Source: JAFGKK01 sp964521085 (lineage in GTDB: Bacteria > Chloroflexota > Anaerolineae > Anaerolineales > RBG-16-64-43). From it: a stretch of 13,473 bases of DNA. This document shows positions 1-7,167 of the stretch, piece by piece. The stretch covers positions 1 to 13,473 of the forward strand of contig CAZFPL010000087.1 in NCBI GenBank assembly GCA_964521085.1. Direction: 5' to 3'. Position 1 is the stretch's first letter. Each line of letters begins with the position of its first letter. The notes under the pieces are model-generated. The model saw nothing but the letters and a program-made list of their open reading frames with translations, searched no databases and was not told the origin of the DNA. Made by a program: the position numbers and the translations under genes.

Positions 1-953
1 TCCTTCCACCAGGGAAGCGCGTTCAGCATGATCATCCCGTTGGGGATGACGGTGATGATCAGCACGCCGACGAAGGTGCCCCACACACCGCCCACCCCGC
101 CGCCCAGACTCACCCCGCCGATGATCGACGCGGCGATCGAATACAGCTCGTAACTCCCGCCGTTGGTGGTGGCGGCCCCATCGATGTAGGCGATCAGAAT
201 CATGCCCGCCAGGCTCGCCAGGAGCCCGCTGGCGGCGTATACCAGCGTTTTATGGCGATCTACCTTCACACCCGACAGCCGTGCGGCGGTCTCATTCCCG
301 CCGATGGCGTAACAATAGCGCCCGAATTTCGTGTTCCGCAGGATATACCAGGCCGCAACAAACACAGCGAACATGATCAGCGCCGGAGCGGGCAGGATCC
401 AGAGATACCCATCGGAGATCCACTTGAAATCATCCGGCAGGGAGTGGGTCGGCCAGCCATATGCGATCGCCTGGGTTATCCCGTGCAGCCCCACCATGGT
501 GCCCAGAGTGACAATGAAGGGCGGCATGCGGCGGTTGGCGATAAGCCAGCCCTGGGCGGCTCCAATCAGCGTTCCCACCGATATTCCCAAGACGATGGCA
601 AGCCAGGAAAGCGGCCCGGTCATCGGGGGAATCGGCCCCAAGCCGTATTTCATCAGGCTGGCCGCGATCATCCCGGAAAGCGCGACGACCGAACTGACCG
701 ACAGGTCGATCCCGCCGGTCAGGAGCACCAGCGTTTGGCCGACCGCCACAATGCCGATGGTGGAGGCCATTGTGGCGATGAGAAGCAGATTTCCAATCTG
801 GCGGAACGCGGGCGAGAGGGCGGAGAAGGTGATCAGCAGGACCAGCAGGCCGAATAATGCGCCGGTCTGCTCCAATTGCCAGCCCGACGGGAAGGTTCGC
901 CCGGCGGACCAACGGCGTGTAATTCCGCGGCCGATCGAAGAGAGTCCCTTCAC
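1..953 (-). CDS. Ribose/galactose-type ABC sugar transporter permease (BPD_transp_2 family), C-terminus off window
   Basis: This is an inner-membrane permease of the RbsC/MglC type, which forms the sugar channel with the ATPase encoded just upstream. Starting from GTG at 953, 317 codons are open to the window edge. The family is usually about 320-340 residues, so only a short tail is missing. Family signatures are TGGIDLSVSSVVALSG (about residues 79-94), the cytoplasmic coupling loop with IGGNETAARLSGV (217-229), and a glycine-rich IIGGVSLGGGVGGVWG (277-292). Several hydrophobic spans are visible (about 31-49, 57-79, 84-100, 116-138, 186-205, 237-256, 286-310). The GTG start overlaps the ATPase stop as GTGA, so the two are probably translationally coupled. 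The substrate cannot be read from the sequence. No substrate-binding protein is encoded upstream, and one may lie beyond base 1. Confidence 0.93.
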   Translation of the reverse strand, partial: MKGLSSIGRGITRRWSAGRTFPSGWQLEQTGALFGLLVLLITFSALSPAFRQIGNLLLIATMASTIGIVAVGQTLVLLTGGIDLSVSSVVALSGMIAASLMKYGLGPIPPMTGPLSWLAIVLGISVGTLIGAAQGWLIANRRMPPFIVTLGTMVGLHGITQAIAYGWPTHSLPDDFKWISDGYLWILPAPALIMFAVFVAAWYILRNTKFGRYCYAIGGNETAARLSGVKVDRHKTLVYAASGLLASLAGMILIAYIDGAATTNGGSYELYSIAASIIGGVSLGGGVGGVWGTFVGVLIITVIPNGMIMLNALPWWK

Positions 954-2476
954 GCCGGCCCTCCTCCACTCGCCAAACGGAGGATTTCACGCTGCGTTGC
1001 GCGGGAACGCGGAAGGTCGGTGACGATGGTTCCGTGCCGCATGATAAGAACCCGGTCGCACATCCCGAGAATCTCCGTCAGGTCCGAACTCACCAGGATG
1101 ATCGCCGTCCCGCGCCGCGCCAGGTCGCCCATCAGGCGGTAGATCTCGACGCGCGCGCCCACATCGACTCCGCGGGTCGGTTCATCGAAGATCAGCACCC
1201 GGGCGCGGGCCGCCATCCATTTGGAAAGAACCAGTTTTTGCTGTGTGCCGCCGGAAAGCGCCAGCGCCGGCTGGGAAAGACTTTCGTTCCGGATTCCAAG
1301 CTCCCCGGCGTAGAAATTCGCGATGTCGACTTCCCGGGTATGGTCGATCAGTGGACCCGGCCAAGCGTTTTCCAGGGCTACGAGAGTCATGTTGTGCTGC
1401 GCCTGCATCTGCAGGATCAATCCCTGCTCAAGACGGTCCTCCGGCAGCAGCCCGATCCCCAATCCGATCGCATCCTCCGGAGATCGGATCGTCACCGGCT
1501 GACCGTCGACGTAGAGTCCACCGCTTTCCGCGGGATCCGCGCCGAATAATGCCCGTGTGAGCGCTGTTCCCCCCGCCCCCACGAGGCCCGTGATTCCCAA
1601 TATTTCTCCTGCGAATAGCGTGAAGGAAACATCCTCCAAAACGCCGGAGCGCCGCAGCCCCTTCACCCGCAGGATTTCCGGTCCGGGAGCGGGAAGCGCC
1701 TTGGGGAATTTTCCCGGCAGGTACCGGCCGACAATCCACAAGATAAGGTCTTCGAGCGAGGCTTCCGCCAGCGGGACGGTGGTGATTTTCCGCCCATCCC
1801 GCAAAACGGTGGCGCGGTCTCCGATTTGCAGCACCTCTTCCAAACGGTGGCTGATATAGAGGATCGTGACTCCCTGCGCGCGCAGCGTCCGCAGGATGCC
1901 GAACAGATCACCCACCTCGTGGGAAGAGAGCGCGGCGGTGGGTTCGTCCATAATAATCATGTCGGCCGACAGGTGTAGCGCGCGCGCCACTTCGATCATG
2001 CGCTGCTCGGCTGGGCTGAGTTCTTCGACGCGGGCCAGCGGATCGATCGGCAGGTTGAGGCGGTCGAGAAGCGTATGCGCGCCTTCGATCATTTTCTCCC
2101 GGTCGATGATCGGGAATCCGGACGGCATATGCGGCTCGCTGCCCAGGAAGATATTCTCCGCAACCGATAAATGACGCACCAGGTGGGATTCCTGGTAGAT
2201 CACGCTAATACCGATTTTCTGCGAATCCCCCGGACTGTGCAGGATTACCGGCTCGCCTTTGAAGGAAATCGTCCCGCTGTCGGGGGGATACACACCGGTG
2301 AGGATTTTTATCAGGGTGGATTTCCCGGCGCCGTTTTCCCCCAGCAGCATGTGCGTTTCCCCCCGCCGGATATCAAGGTCGATATCCTCCAATGCCTGCA
2401 CGCCGGGGAAGGCTTTGCTTATGCCGCGCAATTCCAGAAGGATCTCCGGATCGGCCATGGGTAAATTGTAATTCAT
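950..2476 (-). CDS. Sugar ABC transporter ATP-binding protein, RbsA/MglA type with two ATPase domains
   Basis: This protein of 508 residues is a tandem ATPase that powers a ribose/galactose/xylose-type importer, and its length is normal for the family. Domain 1 has Walker A GENGAGKST (46-54), Q-loop Gln95, signature LSPAEQ (153-158), Walker B MIIMDEP (173-179) and switch His210. Domain 2 has a degenerate Walker A, GLVGAGGTAL (297-306), without the Lys. This degeneracy is normal in RbsA/MglA, where the second site is non-canonical. It also has signature LSGGTQQK (407-414) and Walker B VLIFDEPT (427-434). The start is ATG at 2476; a second ATG at 2458 (MADPEILL) is possible, and neither has a good Shine-Dalgarno sequence. 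The gene overlaps the downstream permease by 4 nt. A dispersed palindromic repeat fills the upstream gap, so no promoter could be assigned with confidence. The class is near certain and the sugar is unknown. Confidence 0.96.
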   Translation of the reverse strand: MNYNLPMADPEILLELRGISKAFPGVQALEDIDLDIRRGETHMLLGENGAGKSTLIKILTGVYPPDSGTISFKGEPVILHSPGDSQKIGISVIYQESHLVRHLSVAENIFLGSEPHMPSGFPIIDREKMIEGAHTLLDRLNLPIDPLARVEELSPAEQRMIEVARALHLSADMIIMDEPTAALSSHEVGDLFGILRTLRAQGVTILYISHRLEEVLQIGDRATVLRDGRKITTVPLAEASLEDLILWIVGRYLPGKFPKALPAPGPEILRVKGLRRSGVLEDVSFTLFAGEILGITGLVGAGGTALTRALFGADPAESGGLYVDGQPVTIRSPEDAIGLGIGLLPEDRLEQGLILQMQAQHNMTLVALENAWPGPLIDHTREVDIANFYAGELGIRNESLSQPALALSGGTQQKLVLSKWMAARARVLIFDEPTRGVDVGARVEIYRLMGDLARRGTAIILVSSDLTEILGMCDRVLIMRHGTIVTDLPRSRATQREILRLASGGGPA

Positions 2477-2502
2477 CTTCGAGCCAAAGATTGTTATGGC
2501 TT

Positions 2503-2598
2503 GTCATTCCCGCGTGAACGTAGCGGGAATCCAGAACAGACACCTCAGGAAGCGAACAATCCGTTCCTGGATGCCCGCCAAGTACATGCGGGCATGAC
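2503..2598. repeat. Dispersed palindromic intergenic repeat (paired-hairpin type)
   Basis: The element of about 96 bases begins GTCATTCCCGCG and ends GCGGGCATGAC. Each half is itself a hairpin: the left arm pairs ATTCCCGC with GCGGGAAT (to about 2530) and continues into CCAG, and the right arm starts with CTGG (2567), then pairs ATGCCCGC with GCGGGCAT. The outer ends are also complementary (GTCAT with ATGAC), so the whole can fold as a cruciform. This general pattern is a familiar dispersed intergenic repeat in many bacterial genomes. It has no coding capacity and looks like a REP/MITE-type element. It lies between the aminotransferase stop and the ABC ATPase start, where it could attenuate read-through. 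Confidence 0.8.
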
Positions 2599-2628
2599 GA
2601 TCAAACCTATCTCGATGGAGTCTTGAGA

Positions 2629-3822
2629 CTACTCCAACGCCTTGCGCAGCGCGAAGCACACCGTATCTACCTCTTCCTCGGTCATCACGCTGGAAAACGG
2701 CAGGGCCAAATTCTGCTCCCCGAGTCTTTCGGTCACCGGATAATCGCCAGGCTGGTAGCCGAATCGTTCCCGGTAGAACGATTGGAGGTGAATGGGAGAA
2801 AAATATTTCCGTGATGGAATTTCTTCCCGGGCCAGCCGTTCGATCACCCGATCCCTATTCGCCGGAGGGAGGATGCGAATAACGTATACAAACCACGAAG
2901 GGGAGGTTGTATACGGTGCAATTGTCGGGAATCGGATTAACTCGACATCTTTTAATCGTTCTTCATACCAAAAGGCAACGCGTTTTCGTTTTTCCAGGAG
3001 TTCCGGAAGGCGTTTGGCTTGGGCAAACCCGAACGCGGCGCTCATCTCATCCAGCCGATAATTGAAGCCCAGGCGGTCGTGTTCAAGCCATAACCCACCC
3101 GGTTTGCGGCCCTGGTTCCGAAGCGACCTTGCCATTTCCGTCCAGGATTTATTATCCGTGGTGATCACGCCGCCTTCACCGGTCGTCATTTGTTTGTTTG
3201 GATAGAACGCCATGACCCCGATATCTCCCAACGATCCCGCAGGGCGGCCTTTGTACAGAGCGCCGACCGTCTCACATGCGTCTTCGATAATGATCATATT
3301 GTGTCTATGCGCAATATCTTTTAATTGATCGTAATCTGCTGCCTGTACAAAGACGTTCACCGGTAAAACCGCTTTAATGGATTGGCTTTTATGTTCCTCT
3401 ATCGCGAGGTTGCTTGGCAGAAATTTCTTTGATTCCTTTCCGCCCCGGGTGATTGCTTCCACTGCTTCGTCCACCAGCATCCAATCCAGGCTCCCCGTTT
3501 GGTCATCCACATCGATAAAAATCGGAATCGCCCGCTCATATAAGAGACAATTCGACGATGCGACGAAAGAAAAAGGCGTCGTGATGACCAGATCGCCCTC
3601 GCCGATTCCCGCCGCAATGACCGATACGTGAAGGCCGGCGGTTCCGGAGGAAACCCCGACCGCGAATTTCGTCCCGGCAATGCGCGCCATTTCAGACTCG
3701 AACGCTTCGATCTGCCCGCCCATGCTTAAATCAGTCGACTGTAGAACCTTTAAGACCGCGTTAATTTCCGCCTGGGTGATATCCGGCGAGGACATTCGAA
3801 TCGGCTGTCGGGTCAAGGACAT
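2629..3822 (-). CDS. DegT/DnrJ/EryC1/StrS-family PLP-dependent sugar aminotransferase
   Basis: This fold-type I aminotransferase normally transfers an amino group from glutamate to a keto sugar nucleotide, in amino-sugar synthesis for surface glycans or natural products. From ATG 3822 it has 397 residues, a usual family length. Visible motifs are VSSGTAGLH (57-65, PLP phosphate contacts), EDACE with the pyridine-binding Asp181, and FYPNKQMTTGEGG with the Schiff-base Lys210. LGFNYRLDEMSAA (251-263) is the C-terminal substrate region. The frame is also open upstream to a TTG at 3885, but ATG 3822 is preferred. It has GGAGG just upstream (a short 2-nt spacing), places the family's usual SSPDIT start a few residues in, and lies 30 nt downstream of an extended -10. 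A charged stretch of about 20 residues (RGGKESKK onward, near 126-148) interrupts the usual spacing before VLPVNVF. G+C is low (24/60 on the line from 3301). The exact sugar substrate is unknown. Confidence 0.93.
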   Translation of the reverse strand: MSLTRQPIRMSSPDITQAEINAVLKVLQSTDLSMGGQIEAFESEMARIAGTKFAVGVSSGTAGLHVSVIAAGIGEGDLVITTPFSFVASSNCLLYERAIPIFIDVDDQTGSLDWMLVDEAVEAITRGGKESKKFLPSNLAIEEHKSQSIKAVLPVNVFVQAADYDQLKDIAHRHNMIIIEDACETVGALYKGRPAGSLGDIGVMAFYPNKQMTTGEGGVITTDNKSWTEMARSLRNQGRKPGGLWLEHDRLGFNYRLDEMSAAFGFAQAKRLPELLEKRKRVAFWYEERLKDVELIRFPTIAPYTTSPSWFVYVIRILPPANRDRVIERLAREEIPSRKYFSPIHLQSFYRERFGYQPGDYPVTERLGEQNLALPFSSVMTEEEVDTVCFALRKALE

Positions 3823-3851
3823 TTCCTCCGTACGATCATCAGATGGCGACA

Positions 3852-3860
3852 ATTCTATCA
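3852..3860 (-). promoter_or_regulatory. Candidate extended -10 promoter for the aminotransferase gene
   Basis: On the minus strand the sequence reads TGATAGAAT, an extended -10 (TGn plus a hexamer one base off TATAAT), 30 nt before the preferred ATG at 3822. No good -35 box is present, which is tolerated with extended -10 sites. The whole divergent gap of 220 nt (3823-4042) also serves the plus-strand Lnt-like gene. For that gene only a weak TATCAT at 4008-4013 was seen, without a matching -35. Confidence 0.35.
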
Positions 3861-4042
3861 GGTAATGGTTCAGCGCTGCTCCCAACCCTTCTACTTCTCC
3901 CGGGACGATAGTTATTGTTCGGACTTCCTATCTCCCTATGAAACAATCCGGAGTTTTCAGTGTCGAATAGAAGGACGCCGTCCGATACCCAGACGTTCAG
4001 ACATACCTATCATCCACCCATTCGAAAAGAGGTTGAAAACCG

Positions 4043-5539
4043 ATGTCTCATCTTCCCCAAAGTCGTAAAGAGTGGCACTCGTGGTTCTGGTTGATCGCAG
4101 CCGTCCTGCTGGCATTGGTCGGCAACGGCCGCTGGCTGATCCCGCTCGCCACGTGGCTTGCGGCGCTGTTTTTTCTCCGCTTTGCCCACAGCCAAAAGCC
4201 TTTCCCCGGACTGATCCTGGGCGGGATAGGAATGATTGCCGCTACACATGTCAACTGGCTGGGGATGACACCGCTGGATGACGATCCCATTCTTTATACG
4301 CTGGTCTTTGTCGGAATCGGGCTGACTTTCTGGCTGCCGTATTGCATCGACCGCCTCGTCTCCCCGCGGATCCAGGGGTTTGCCACCACGCTTGTTTTTC
4401 CATTGGCCTACGTCGCGATGGAGTTGATCTACACTCTCACTAATCCGTTCCTTTCCTGGGGTTCCCTGGCGTACACGCAAACCGGCTGGTTATCTCTTAT
4501 TCAGATCGCTTCGGTTACCGGTATTTGGGGAATCACTTTTCTGATTGCCTGGACCGTTTCCGTCGTACATTGGATTTGGAATCAACAATGCGATTGGAAG
4601 ACCATCCGCGCCGGCGCGGTTGTTTACCTTGCCGTCATGGCGGCTGTCATCGGCTACGGACAGATCCGTCTGACATGGTTTCAACCCCGTTCAGAGACGG
4701 TCCGCACGGCGACGGTTGCGGCTTCCGCAGAGGATATCGATTGGATCACAGCGGGTGAGAAATCTCCACAAGATATGCCTATGTATTATCGGAAGGTTTT
4801 CGATCATTATCTTGATCGGACCCGCGGGCTTGCCCAAGCCGGCGCGCAAATCGTCATTTGGGACGAATTGGCCGTCCGGACCACTGCCGCGGAGGAGGCT
4901 GCCGTTATCGAGGAGGGAAAGACACTGGCCCGTCAGGAACAAATTTACCTACTGATGGTTATTTGGGTTGAAATCCCTCCGAATGCTGCGACCGGTTCCA
5001 TCGAGAAAGCGCGCGAAAATAAAGCCGTCCTCATCGGTCCGGATGGTTCGATTCTATTCGAGTACCTTAAAGGCAATCCGACGCCCGGCAGCCGGGATGT
5101 CCACGGCAATGACGAGGTCGGCCGCGCGGACACGCCCTTTGGATTGCTGGGGGCGGCTATTTGCTACGACACCGTCAATCCCGAATTCTTCCGTACAGCA
5201 GGGAATGCGCGCTTGGAATTGTTGATGGTCCCAACCTGGGATTATCCCGAGATCGAAAATTTGCACATGGCCATGAGCCGGATGCGGGCGGTGGAGAACG
5301 GCTCCTCGCTGGTGATCTCGGCCCGCGAAGGATACTCGGCGGCAATTGATTATTTGGGGCGCCCGCTGGCGGTTTCCGGGCGTAATACGCCGGATCGAAC
5401 CATGTTCGCCGACGTTCCCATCGAATCCATTCGGACCATTTATCCGATCATTGGAGATTTGTTCGGGTGGCTTTGCACAGCGGGGTTGTTCGGAATGGTT
5501 TTGTTTTCGATCGTGAAGGCGCGATCGACCCGAAAATAA
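4043..5539 (+). CDS. Membrane-bound CN-hydrolase, apolipoprotein N-acyltransferase (Lnt)-like
   Basis: This protein of 498 residues has the Lnt layout: an N-terminal membrane domain (hydrophobic spans at about 12-27, 32-48, 56-73, 84-101, 113-131, 150-175 and 190-206), an outward-facing nitrilase domain (about 220-460), and a final span (about 473-490). In the family, Lnt adds an N-acyl chain from phospholipid to the cysteine of lipoproteins. The Glu-Lys-Cys triad can be placed: Glu275 in VIWDELAV, Lys343 in EYLKGNPTPG, and Cys374 in AAICYDTVNPEFF. FLSWGSLAYTQ (136-146) matches the conserved loop before the nitrilase domain. The family's RHLVPFGE segment after the Lys is replaced by GNPTPGSRD, so the acyl or substrate pocket has diverged. 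AAAGAGG lies about 10 nt before the ATG. It is the only plus-strand gene, divergent from the aminotransferase and convergent with the DUF72 gene. Another membrane-anchored amidase or acyltransferase remains possible. Confidence 0.88.
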   Translation: MSHLPQSRKEWHSWFWLIAAVLLALVGNGRWLIPLATWLAALFFLRFAHSQKPFPGLILGGIGMIAATHVNWLGMTPLDDDPILYTLVFVGIGLTFWLPYCIDRLVSPRIQGFATTLVFPLAYVAMELIYTLTNPFLSWGSLAYTQTGWLSLIQIASVTGIWGITFLIAWTVSVVHWIWNQQCDWKTIRAGAVVYLAVMAAVIGYGQIRLTWFQPRSETVRTATVAASAEDIDWITAGEKSPQDMPMYYRKVFDHYLDRTRGLAQAGAQIVIWDELAVRTTAAEEAAVIEEGKTLARQEQIYLLMVIWVEIPPNAATGSIEKARENKAVLIGPDGSILFEYLKGNPTPGSRDVHGNDEVGRADTPFGLLGAAICYDTVNPEFFRTAGNARLELLMVPTWDYPEIENLHMAMSRMRAVENGSSLVISAREGYSAAIDYLGRPLAVSGRNTPDRTMFADVPIESIRTIYPIIGDLFGWLCTAGLFGMVLFSIVKARSTRK

Positions 5540-5591
5540 TTCGCAGAGTGGTTATTTCCAATATACATTTGTTGTAGTAGATATTAATAAC

Positions 5592-5649
5592 AGACAGGAT
5601 TTACAGGATTTTCAGGATTGTATTTTCTTTATTCCTGTCAATCCTGTCT
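5592..5649. repeat. 9-nt-period inverted repeat between convergent genes, possible bidirectional terminator
   Basis: The left side holds tandem 9-mers GACAGGATT, TACAGGATT and TTCAGGATT (5593-5619). The right side holds the reverse complement TCCTGTCAATCCTGTCT (5633-5649). The 17-nt arms at 5592-5608 and 5633-5649 match at 16 of 17 positions, with a 24-nt A/T-rich spacer. The element lies between the ends of the Lnt-like and DUF72 genes and could stop transcription from both sides. A T-rich tract (TATTTTC) follows on the plus strand. The composition differs from the surrounding genes, and similar ACAGGATT repeats occur in many environmental genomes, so a dispersed repeat is more likely than a purpose-built terminator. 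Confidence 0.7.
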
Positions 5650-5665
5650 ATTTTCTCCGACGTAA

Positions 5666-6529
5666 TTATGAATTGAAGAATTTCAGAAACCGGTCAATCG
5701 TAAGCGGCGCCGAGCCTTCGTAGTGATTGTTTACGTTGATGTAGATTTCGTTCCGGCTCCCCTTTAGATCCTTTATGATATCGGCGATGTCCGCCAATTC
5801 CTTCTCGCGCGAGGTGACGATCCGGTTCCAGGTTTTGCCTGTTTCTTTTTCTATGCCTTCCCTGTCCGTCCCGTGCAATCGTACGATTACGGTTTTAAAC
5901 TTACGGATTTTCTTTTCCAGCTTCGCCCAAAGGTCCACAACCGACGGCATCCAATAGCCTTGCAGCAGGACGGGATACCATTCTTGATCCAGCAAGTAAT
6001 CCAGGAATCGTTCGTTCAGATAATTTCCATTTCGGATTTCGATGCCATATTGGTATCCGCCGGGCAGCGATTTACGAAAACCAGCCAATGTTCGCTCGAA
6101 GGCGTCTTGCGATTCCATTTTCCGGCGGTTAAGATATTCGAATTGAAAGATCAGGCATCCGAGGAGCTTTTTTAGCGGCGCGATGCTCTCCAGGAAATCG
6201 GATGTTAAGGACACGGACAGGAAATGTGGGTTAACCTCTCCCAATCCATCCTTGCCCCTTGAATATTGATGCGTCAGGGTAATGCTGTTGGGTGCCTTGA
6301 TCGTAAACCGGAAATCTTCGGGGACGGAATCCTTATATTCCCTTACCACCTGCGCCTCGGGCAACCTCGGCTTGCTTTTCGGAAAAAGCGACCAAAACCA
6401 TTGGTCTATTTCCACGGTTGAATACTTCTTTGCATATTCCGCCAAATAATTCGTTGGTTCTTCCGTGTAGACCAAACCCGTCCAAGAAGGATATTTCCAG
6501 GAACAGGTGCCGATTCGGATCTTTTTCAT
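5666..6529 (-). CDS. DUF72 (YecE-like) family protein
   Basis: This protein of 287 residues is a complete DUF72 protein, predicted to be a TIM-barrel cytosolic protein of unknown biochemical role. Motifs seen are the N-terminal IRIGTCSWKYPSW (4-16), STVEIDQWFW (37-46) where the family has its conserved strand, VRLHG (216-220), and near the C-terminus YINVNNHYEGSAPLTI (263-278), the typical NNH-plus-Ala-Pro ending. The start is ATG 6529 with GAGGAAA about 6-10 nt upstream, a good ribosome binding site. It is last in the minus-strand run, 36 nt after the membrane methyltransferase gene. G+C is much lower than in the cassette upstream (25/60 and 27/60 on two lines), which suggests a different history. 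No function is claimed beyond the family. Confidence 0.93.
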   Translation of the reverse strand: MKKIRIGTCSWKYPSWTGLVYTEEPTNYLAEYAKKYSTVEIDQWFWSLFPKSKPRLPEAQVVREYKDSVPEDFRFTIKAPNSITLTHQYSRGKDGLGEVNPHFLSVSLTSDFLESIAPLKKLLGCLIFQFEYLNRRKMESQDAFERTLAGFRKSLPGGYQYGIEIRNGNYLNERFLDYLLDQEWYPVLLQGYWMPSVVDLWAKLEKKIRKFKTVIVRLHGTDREGIEKETGKTWNRIVTSREKELADIADIIKDLKGSRNEIYINVNNHYEGSAPLTIDRFLKFFNS

Positions 6530-6565
6530 ATCGGATTTCCTCGTTCCACAAACGCCGATGGCCTT

Positions 6566-7147
6566 TCAATAAATCTTCGTTCTGGCATCTTCGCCCGTGT
6601 TGCCGATTTCATAAACGAAAATTCCATATCGCTCATCGAGCACGATCGGCGTCCAGCCGCTCATCGAGAAGGTATGGGAAACCACCCTGGCTCCCGGCCG
6701 GAGTGACTTCGCAAGCCGGTCTTTCAGCGTCTGGTTTGTGCCTTGCAGCAAATACAACGTCACCACATCAGCGCCGGTTGTTGGGAACCGCCGCATATCC
6801 CCGAGATGCACCTTCGCCTTCCCGCGCAATCCCAGCAGCAAAATCCACAGATTGGCCATCCCCCAACGGAACGGGTCGATCTCGACCCCGATCGCTTCGG
6901 CTTTGTATTTTCGGGCAGCCAGGATCACAATCCGTCCATCTCCCGCGCCCAGGTCGATGACCTTCTGCCCGGGTTTTACTTCCGCCAGTTCAAGCATCCG
7001 GTTGATCACGCGCAGCGGACCGGGAACCCACGGGGCTCCCCAGAAAACCGGGAGGTATACCCAAAGGATCAGGATCAAGGACGCGATGAATACCGATTGA
7101 GCGATGATGACCCAATGCGAGAGCAGAAAATCGAGTAGGAAGTTCAT
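6566..7147 (-). CDS. Membrane-anchored class I SAM methyltransferase, FAM173/ATPSCKMT-like
   Basis: This protein of 193 residues has one N-terminal membrane span (about 11-34) followed by a short Rossmann methyltransferase. SAM motif I is KVIDLGAGDGRIVI (62-75). The acidic residue after strand 2 is Glu89 in GVEIDP. GDMRRF (116-121) fits the adenine-contact region, and VVTLYLLQGTNQTLKDRL (128-145) is the motif IV region. The order APWVPGP, DLGAGDGRIVI, GVEIDP, LYLLQG, then SHTFSMSGWTP (157-167) closely resembles the eukaryotic FAM173 family (the ATP synthase c-subunit lysine methyltransferase) and its prokaryotic relatives. This is recognition by eye. A protein-lysine methyltransferase near the membrane is therefore an inference. 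The start is ATG 7147, 20 nt after the HAD gene, with only a weak GGAA upstream. It is probably co-transcribed with the genes on both sides. Confidence 0.85.
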   Translation of the reverse strand: MNFLLDFLLSHWVIIAQSVFIASLILILWVYLPVFWGAPWVPGPLRVINRMLELAEVKPGQKVIDLGAGDGRIVILAARKYKAEAIGVEIDPFRWGMANLWILLLGLRGKAKVHLGDMRRFPTTGADVVTLYLLQGTNQTLKDRLAKSLRPGARVVSHTFSMSGWTPIVLDERYGIFVYEIGNTGEDARTKIY

Positions 7148-7167
7148 GCGATTCCAAAAAAAACGGA

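Noticed and set aside
430..990. Minus-strand open frame of 186 codons over the permease
   Set aside because: It is out of frame with the permease and rich in Arg, Asp, Gly and His. The permease frame from GTG 953 explains the region.
252..1023. Two overlapping plus-strand open frames of about 200 codons
   Set aside because: They are antisense to the permease, whose frame carries clear RbsC-type motifs. Their translations are compositionally biased and match no family I recognise.
2617..2635. Short inverted repeat GGAGT...ACTCC at the aminotransferase stop
   Set aside because: The stem is only 5 bp with an irregular interior and no T-tract follows, so it is not supported as a terminator.
3865..4068. 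Small plus-strand open frame of 67 codons before the Lnt-like gene
   Set aside because: It has no recognisable motif, overlaps the next gene start and covers the divergent promoter region.
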